DNA from: Gammaproteobacteria bacterium
GTDB lineage: Bacteria; Pseudomonadota; Gammaproteobacteria; GCA-001735895
DNA length: 64,000 bases
Assembly: GCA_030595795.1 (NCBI GenBank)
Contig: JAUVCH010000001.1
Span: 1 to 64,000, forward strand
Direction of reading: 5' to 3'
The notes beneath the pieces are model-generated. The model worked only from the letters and a program-made list of their open reading frames with translations, did not search any database and was not told where the DNA came from. Position 1 is the stretch's first letter. Every line of letters starts with the position of its first letter. Shown in pieces: positions 60,562 to 64,000 of this stretch. The translations under genes and the position numbers were made by a program.

Positions 60562-61944
60562 ATGTCAGAAAAAACAGCAGAGTTGAGACGAAACGATAAC
60601 CAGTTTATCCATCCCTGGGATGATATTGCTAAACTCGGTGAGAATCAGCGCACCGTGCTTGAGCGTGGCGACGGCGTTTACGTTTATGATAGCGATGGTC
60701 ATCGGTTACTCGATGCGCCGGCTGGTATGTGGTGTGTTAACATTGGTCATGGTCGGGAGGAAATGGCGCAGGTCATTTACGACCAGATCATGCAACTGTC
60801 TTATGCTTCGCCCTGGTCTTTGACTACTGGTCCGGCCGCACAGTTTAGTGCTCAGATTGCAGCAGAAGCGCCCGGTGATATGAATCACGTGTTTTTTACC
60901 ACCTGTGGCTCTACTGCAGTCGATTCGGCATTACGCTTTGTGCAGTTCTATAATAACGTACGCGGTAAGCCGCAAAAAAAGGGCATCATCGCGCATCAAA
61001 AAGGTTATCACGGCAGCACCTATCTTGGCGCTAGCGTTTCTGGAAAGGAAAGAGACAAGAACTACCTCGATTTTGCCGACCAGCTCGTGCATCACATTCC
61101 GGCACCGCATCCGTTACATAAAGACCCCAGCCAGTCTGATGCGGATTTCCTCGAGCAATGCGTCGCTAATTTAGAAAAGAAGATTCTGGACGTTGGGCCG
61201 GATTCGTGCGCGGTTTTTGTGTCTGAGCCAATCCTGGCCTCGGGCGGTGTCATCGTGCCGCCAGAGGGTTACCACGCGCGTTGCCTCGAACTTTGCCGTA
61301 AATATGACATGCTGTATTTATCGGATGAGGTAGTTACCGCCTTTGGCCGACTTGGTCATTGCTTTGCTTCCGAGGCGGTATTTGGCATTCAACCCGATTT
61401 AATTACCACAGCGAAGGGTTTGACCTCCGGTTATATCCCAATGGGAGCCGTACTGGTGTCTGATCGATTACTCGATGAATTACGTGCCTGTGGGGGCGAT
61501 AGTGCGGTATTTTCGAATGGTTTTACCTATTCGGGTCATCCGGTTGCCGCTGCCGCTGGCATTAAAAACCTCGAAATTATGAAGCGTGAGAAACTATTTG
61601 AGAACGCTCAGACAGTCGGGCAGTATTTTCAGCAGCAATTACGAACCCTGAGCGATATTCCGATTGTCAGCGATGTGCGCGGTGTCGGGTTAATGGGTTG
61701 TGTCGAATGCGAATTGAATCAGGGCGCTGGCGATCTTGAGCTGGATTATGATTTAGGTAATCGAATCGACAAACACTGCCAGGAACTTGGTTTGATCGTA
61801 CGCCCAATCATCAATATGTGCGTCATGTCGCCACCTTTAATAATCACCAAAGATCAAATCGACGAAATGGTTTTAATTCTGCGTACCGGCGTCGAACGCG
61901 CTATGCAGGATTGCATCGACGAAGGTATCTGGAAACCTGAATAA
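60562..61944 (+). CDS. Class III aminotransferase (omega-amino acid:pyruvate type)
   Basis: 460 aa from the ATG reading MSEKTAELRRN; a TTG six codons earlier is less likely. RNDNQFIHPWDDIAKLGENQRTVLERGDGVYVYDSDGHRLLDAPAGMWCVNIGHG opens the protein. PLP motifs: TTCGSTAVDSALRFVQFYNNV, QKGYHGSTYLG, LYLSDEVVTAFGRLGHCF and the Lys in ITTAKGLTSGYIPMGAVLV. It differs clearly from the SpuC-like protein at 49789. Adjacent to a Rieske oxygenase gene 14 bp downstream; substrate unknown. Confidence 0.85.
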   Translation: MSEKTAELRRNDNQFIHPWDDIAKLGENQRTVLERGDGVYVYDSDGHRLLDAPAGMWCVNIGHGREEMAQVIYDQIMQLSYASPWSLTTGPAAQFSAQIAAEAPGDMNHVFFTTCGSTAVDSALRFVQFYNNVRGKPQKKGIIAHQKGYHGSTYLGASVSGKERDKNYLDFADQLVHHIPAPHPLHKDPSQSDADFLEQCVANLEKKILDVGPDSCAVFVSEPILASGGVIVPPEGYHARCLELCRKYDMLYLSDEVVTAFGRLGHCFASEAVFGIQPDLITTAKGLTSGYIPMGAVLVSDRLLDELRACGGDSAVFSNGFTYSGHPVAAAAGIKNLEIMKREKLFENAQTVGQYFQQQLRTLSDIPIVSDVRGVGLMGCVECELNQGAGDLELDYDLGNRIDKHCQELGLIVRPIINMCVMSPPLIITKDQIDEMVLILRTGVERAMQDCIDEGIWKPE

Positions 61945-61958
61945 TTAGAGGTGAAAAA

Positions 61959-63179
61959 ATGAAATTCACAAACGCAAAAAAAATATTCGATCAAACCGGC
62001 AATGGCCGTAAAGGCCTGCCCCCCTGGACGTTTAATAACCCAGAACTGTCACAACTCGAGATGGAACAGGTGTTTTTGCGTAACTGGTTCTGGATCGGTC
62101 ATATTTCAGATATTCCGAATACCGGTGACTATAAATGTCAGGAACTGGGCAACGAGCGCGCTGTAGTTATACGTGGTAAAGACGACAATATCCGAGCCTT
62201 TCACAATCTCTGTCGGCATCGTGGCTCACGCGTTGTCGAAGGTAAGGAAGGTAATTGTAAGAATGCTATCGTCTGCCCATTTCATGCCTGGTCTTATCAT
62301 TTGGATGGGCGTTTAAAGACCATACCGCGCGCAGATACCTTCCCCGATATCGACAAGTCTGAATATGGCCTCAAACCACTCGATTGCGAAGTTTGGCATG
62401 GTTTGATTTTCATTCGCTTTGGCGGTGAGGGTTCATCGGTTGCTGAGGCTATGGCAAGCGCCGAAGACGAGGTCAGCCTGTATAAAATGGCTGATATGAA
62501 ACCAATCGATACTTTCTGGGATTTCGAGTTTGATCTGGACTGGAAGGCCGTGCTCGATATCGACAACGAAGGCTATCACGTACCTAAAGGGCACCCTGAA
62601 TTATACGATCTGTTCGGCAATACTTATCGGGATCAGATTACCGAGTGCGGACTATCCCGCGCACATGGTTATCTAAAAGATTCGCCTGCAAAGGGCCCGC
62701 TGGTGCAAAATTACCTCGATACTTTACCCGAAGGCAGCTACCTGCCTGAATCGCACCAGCGAATCTGGATTTACTGGGGCATGTTCCCAGGTTTCGTGGT
62801 CACGTTAATGCCAGACATGATTGAGGTTTACCAGACCTACTCGCTCGGTCATCAAAAAAGTATTATGGCCGGGGCCTGTTACGCGCTTGACGATGAACGC
62901 CCTGATATGCAAAAGGCGCGCGAATACAATCGCAAAATCAACATGACGGTCGGTGAAGAAGACATCAAACTGGTGAAGTATTCGGATCAGGGTATGCGTT
63001 CACAAGTGTATCAGGGAGCATTATTGTCAGACCTGGAGCTTGGTATTGCATCATTTCAGAACCAGTTGCGTGACCTGTTGCCCGTGGTGACGCTGGAGCT
63101 GCCACCCGAAACCGGTAAGCTCGTCGATAAAAACAAAGAGTTGCTCTATGCTCGACCCGCGCTACGCTCAGCTATTTGA
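61959..63179 (+). CDS. Rieske non-heme iron oxygenase, large subunit (quaternary-amine type)
   Basis: 406 aa. Rieske cluster ligands are Cys85/His87 (NLCRHRGSRVV) and Cys106/His109 (VCPFHAWSYHLDGRL). The catalytic domain has the bridging and iron ligands in DWKAVLDIDNEGYHVPKGHPELY (Asp, His, His). Members of this group (GbcA, stachydrine demethylase, carnitine and choline oxygenases) cleave C-N bonds of quaternary amines. The reductase subunit is not in the window. Its 3' end overlaps the next gene by 32 bp. Confidence 0.88.
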   Translation: MKFTNAKKIFDQTGNGRKGLPPWTFNNPELSQLEMEQVFLRNWFWIGHISDIPNTGDYKCQELGNERAVVIRGKDDNIRAFHNLCRHRGSRVVEGKEGNCKNAIVCPFHAWSYHLDGRLKTIPRADTFPDIDKSEYGLKPLDCEVWHGLIFIRFGGEGSSVAEAMASAEDEVSLYKMADMKPIDTFWDFEFDLDWKAVLDIDNEGYHVPKGHPELYDLFGNTYRDQITECGLSRAHGYLKDSPAKGPLVQNYLDTLPEGSYLPESHQRIWIYWGMFPGFVVTLMPDMIEVYQTYSLGHQKSIMAGACYALDDERPDMQKAREYNRKINMTVGEEDIKLVKYSDQGMRSQVYQGALLSDLELGIASFQNQLRDLLPVVTLELPPETGKLVDKNKELLYARPALRSAI

Positions 63180-64000
63180 ACCGATAAAAATCGGCCCGGT
63201 CACCGCGCCGAACCGGTTTTATCAGGTTCCACATTGTAGTGGTATGGGTTACAGCCGCCCGCAAATGCTGGCTAGTATGCGAGGTGTCAAGGCCGAAGGT
63301 GGCTGGGGCGTGGTCTGTACCGAGTACTGCTCGATTAATCCGAGTTCCGACGATATGCCATTTCCGCATGCCTCGATCTGGGATAATGATGATGTCAAAA
63401 ATTTAAAATTGATGACAGACGCAGTGCATCAGCAGGGTTCGCTAGCGGGTGTTGAACTCTGGTACAGCGGACACTCCAGCGCCAACCTCTATAGTCGCGA
63501 AGCTTCTTTCGGTCCGGTTAGTTTGCCGAATAATGCTATGGTAGGTATGCCTGTTCAGACCCAGCCGATGACACTGGATGATATAGTCGAATTACGCGGC
63601 TGGTACCAGGCTGCGACCAGACGAGCTATCGAAGCGGGTTTCGATATCGTTTACGTTTACGCAAATCACGATTATCTGCTGAGCAACTTTCTATCACCTG
63701 AAACGAATACACGTAGTGACGAATACGGTGGTTCGGCCATGAATCGTGTCCGTCTGATTCGAGAGGTTATAGAAGATACGCTCGAAACGGTCAGGGATAA
63801 ATGTGCGGTTGCGGTGCGTTATTCGATTCCGGCTGATGTCGACGATGATCCCCTTGAACTCATCGACATGTTTAAAAGTATCTCTGAGTTACCCGACCTC
63901 TGGGATATTACCGTGACCGATTATGGCCTCGAGATGGGAAGCTCGCGCTTTGTCAAGGAAGCGTCGACCCAGGCCGCAGTCGCCAAAATAAAATCAATGA
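63148..64000 (+). CDS. Trimethylamine/dimethylamine dehydrogenase-like flavoprotein (OYE family), 5' part
   Basis: The gene runs off the right edge after 284 codons. Start MLDPRYAQLFEPIKIGPVTAPNRFYQVPHCSGMGY is typical of trimethylamine dehydrogenase-type enzymes and of DgcA (dimethylglycine catabolism). The FMN barrel shows ELWYSGHSS, VYVYANHDYLLSNFLSPETNTRSDEYGGS and AVRYSIPAD. The later 4Fe-4S and NAD-like domains would lie outside. It begins inside the Rieske gene, so the two are translationally coupled and may work on successive demethylations. Confidence 0.85.
   Translation, partial: MLDPRYAQLFEPIKIGPVTAPNRFYQVPHCSGMGYSRPQMLASMRGVKAEGGWGVVCTEYCSINPSSDDMPFPHASIWDNDDVKNLKLMTDAVHQQGSLAGVELWYSGHSSANLYSREASFGPVSLPNNAMVGMPVQTQPMTLDDIVELRGWYQAATRRAIEAGFDIVYVYANHDYLLSNFLSPETNTRSDEYGGSAMNRVRLIREVIEDTLETVRDKCAVAVRYSIPADVDDDPLELIDMFKSISELPDLWDITVTDYGLEMGSSRFVKEASTQAAVAKIKSM

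Noticed and set aside
1-64000. CRISPR array, prophage or restriction/defence island
   Set aside because: No regularly spaced direct repeats, phage structural genes or defence proteins were seen anywhere in the window.

Overview
The window looks like part of the chromosome of a heterotrophic, probably aquatic or marine gammaproteobacterium. The evidence is the set of lineage-typical housekeeping genes (tex, comM, ubiK, ycgL-domain gene, glnK-amtB, cytochrome c5) together with a very large load of genes for methylated amines, polyamines, guanidino compounds and amino alcohols. No phage and no CRISPR array is visible. The only mobile DNA recognised is one decayed IS1595-type remnant.

Layout. 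1-2.3 kb: start of an MttB-family corrinoid methyltransferase, a divergent GlxA-type AraC regulator and a JmjC/cupin hydroxylase. 2.4-2.6 kb: a long interrupted inverted repeat. 2.8-7.5 kb: a tight five-gene cluster (FAD amino-acid oxidase, PatB-type C-S lyase/aminotransferase, DDAH-type hydrolase, GNAT, aspartoacylase-type deacylase). 7.6-10.9 kb: tex, a carboxymuconolactone decarboxylase-like protein and a small exported protein. 11-21.6 kb: RpiR regulator divergent from a catabolic operon (N-formylglutamate-type amidohydrolase, TRAP transporter, glutamine-synthetase-like ligase, aldehyde dehydrogenase, two alcohol dehydrogenases, PhzF), read here as a possible gamma-glutamylation route for an amino alcohol. 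21.6-25.2 kb: cysteine-desulfurase-like enzyme, DUF2459 lipoprotein, HI0933-type flavoprotein. 25.2-25.9 kb: IS1595 remnant and repeats. 26.5-28.5 kb: selB directly followed by the selenocysteine tRNA gene.

29.3-40.2 kb (minus strand) is an eight-gene array that in transcription order reads ThDP-dependent decarboxylase (AruI-like), soxB, soxD, soxA, soxG, GntR regulator, dimethylglycine dehydrogenase-like, MttB-like. It faces a plus-strand set of HisC-like aminotransferase, GlcD-like oxidase and amidinotransferase-type hydrolase. 44-48.5 kb is housekeeping (cytochrome c5, comM, ubiK, glnK-amtB, YcgL). 48.5-59.6 kb holds polyamine catabolism (puuB, spuC, puuA/spuI-like) and a PotFGHI-type ABC importer. 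Between them sit a second amidinotransferase-type hydrolase and a two-gene cassette made of a Tat-signal Gly/Ser-rich small protein and an HprK-like/PqqD fusion. 59.7-64 kb: TetR regulator, class III aminotransferase, Rieske oxygenase and the start of a trimethylamine-dehydrogenase-type flavoprotein.

A near-identical palindrome (core GTGATCAC, best copy TTGTGATCACAA) occurs in three intergenic regions (two copies at 40.3 kb, one at 52.7 kb, one at 59.7 kb). It may tie the guanidino/sarcosine operon, the polyamine operon and the polyamine importer into one regulon. The least explained item is the Gly/Ser-rich Tat protein with its kinase/PqqD partner, which has the architecture of a modified-peptide system.
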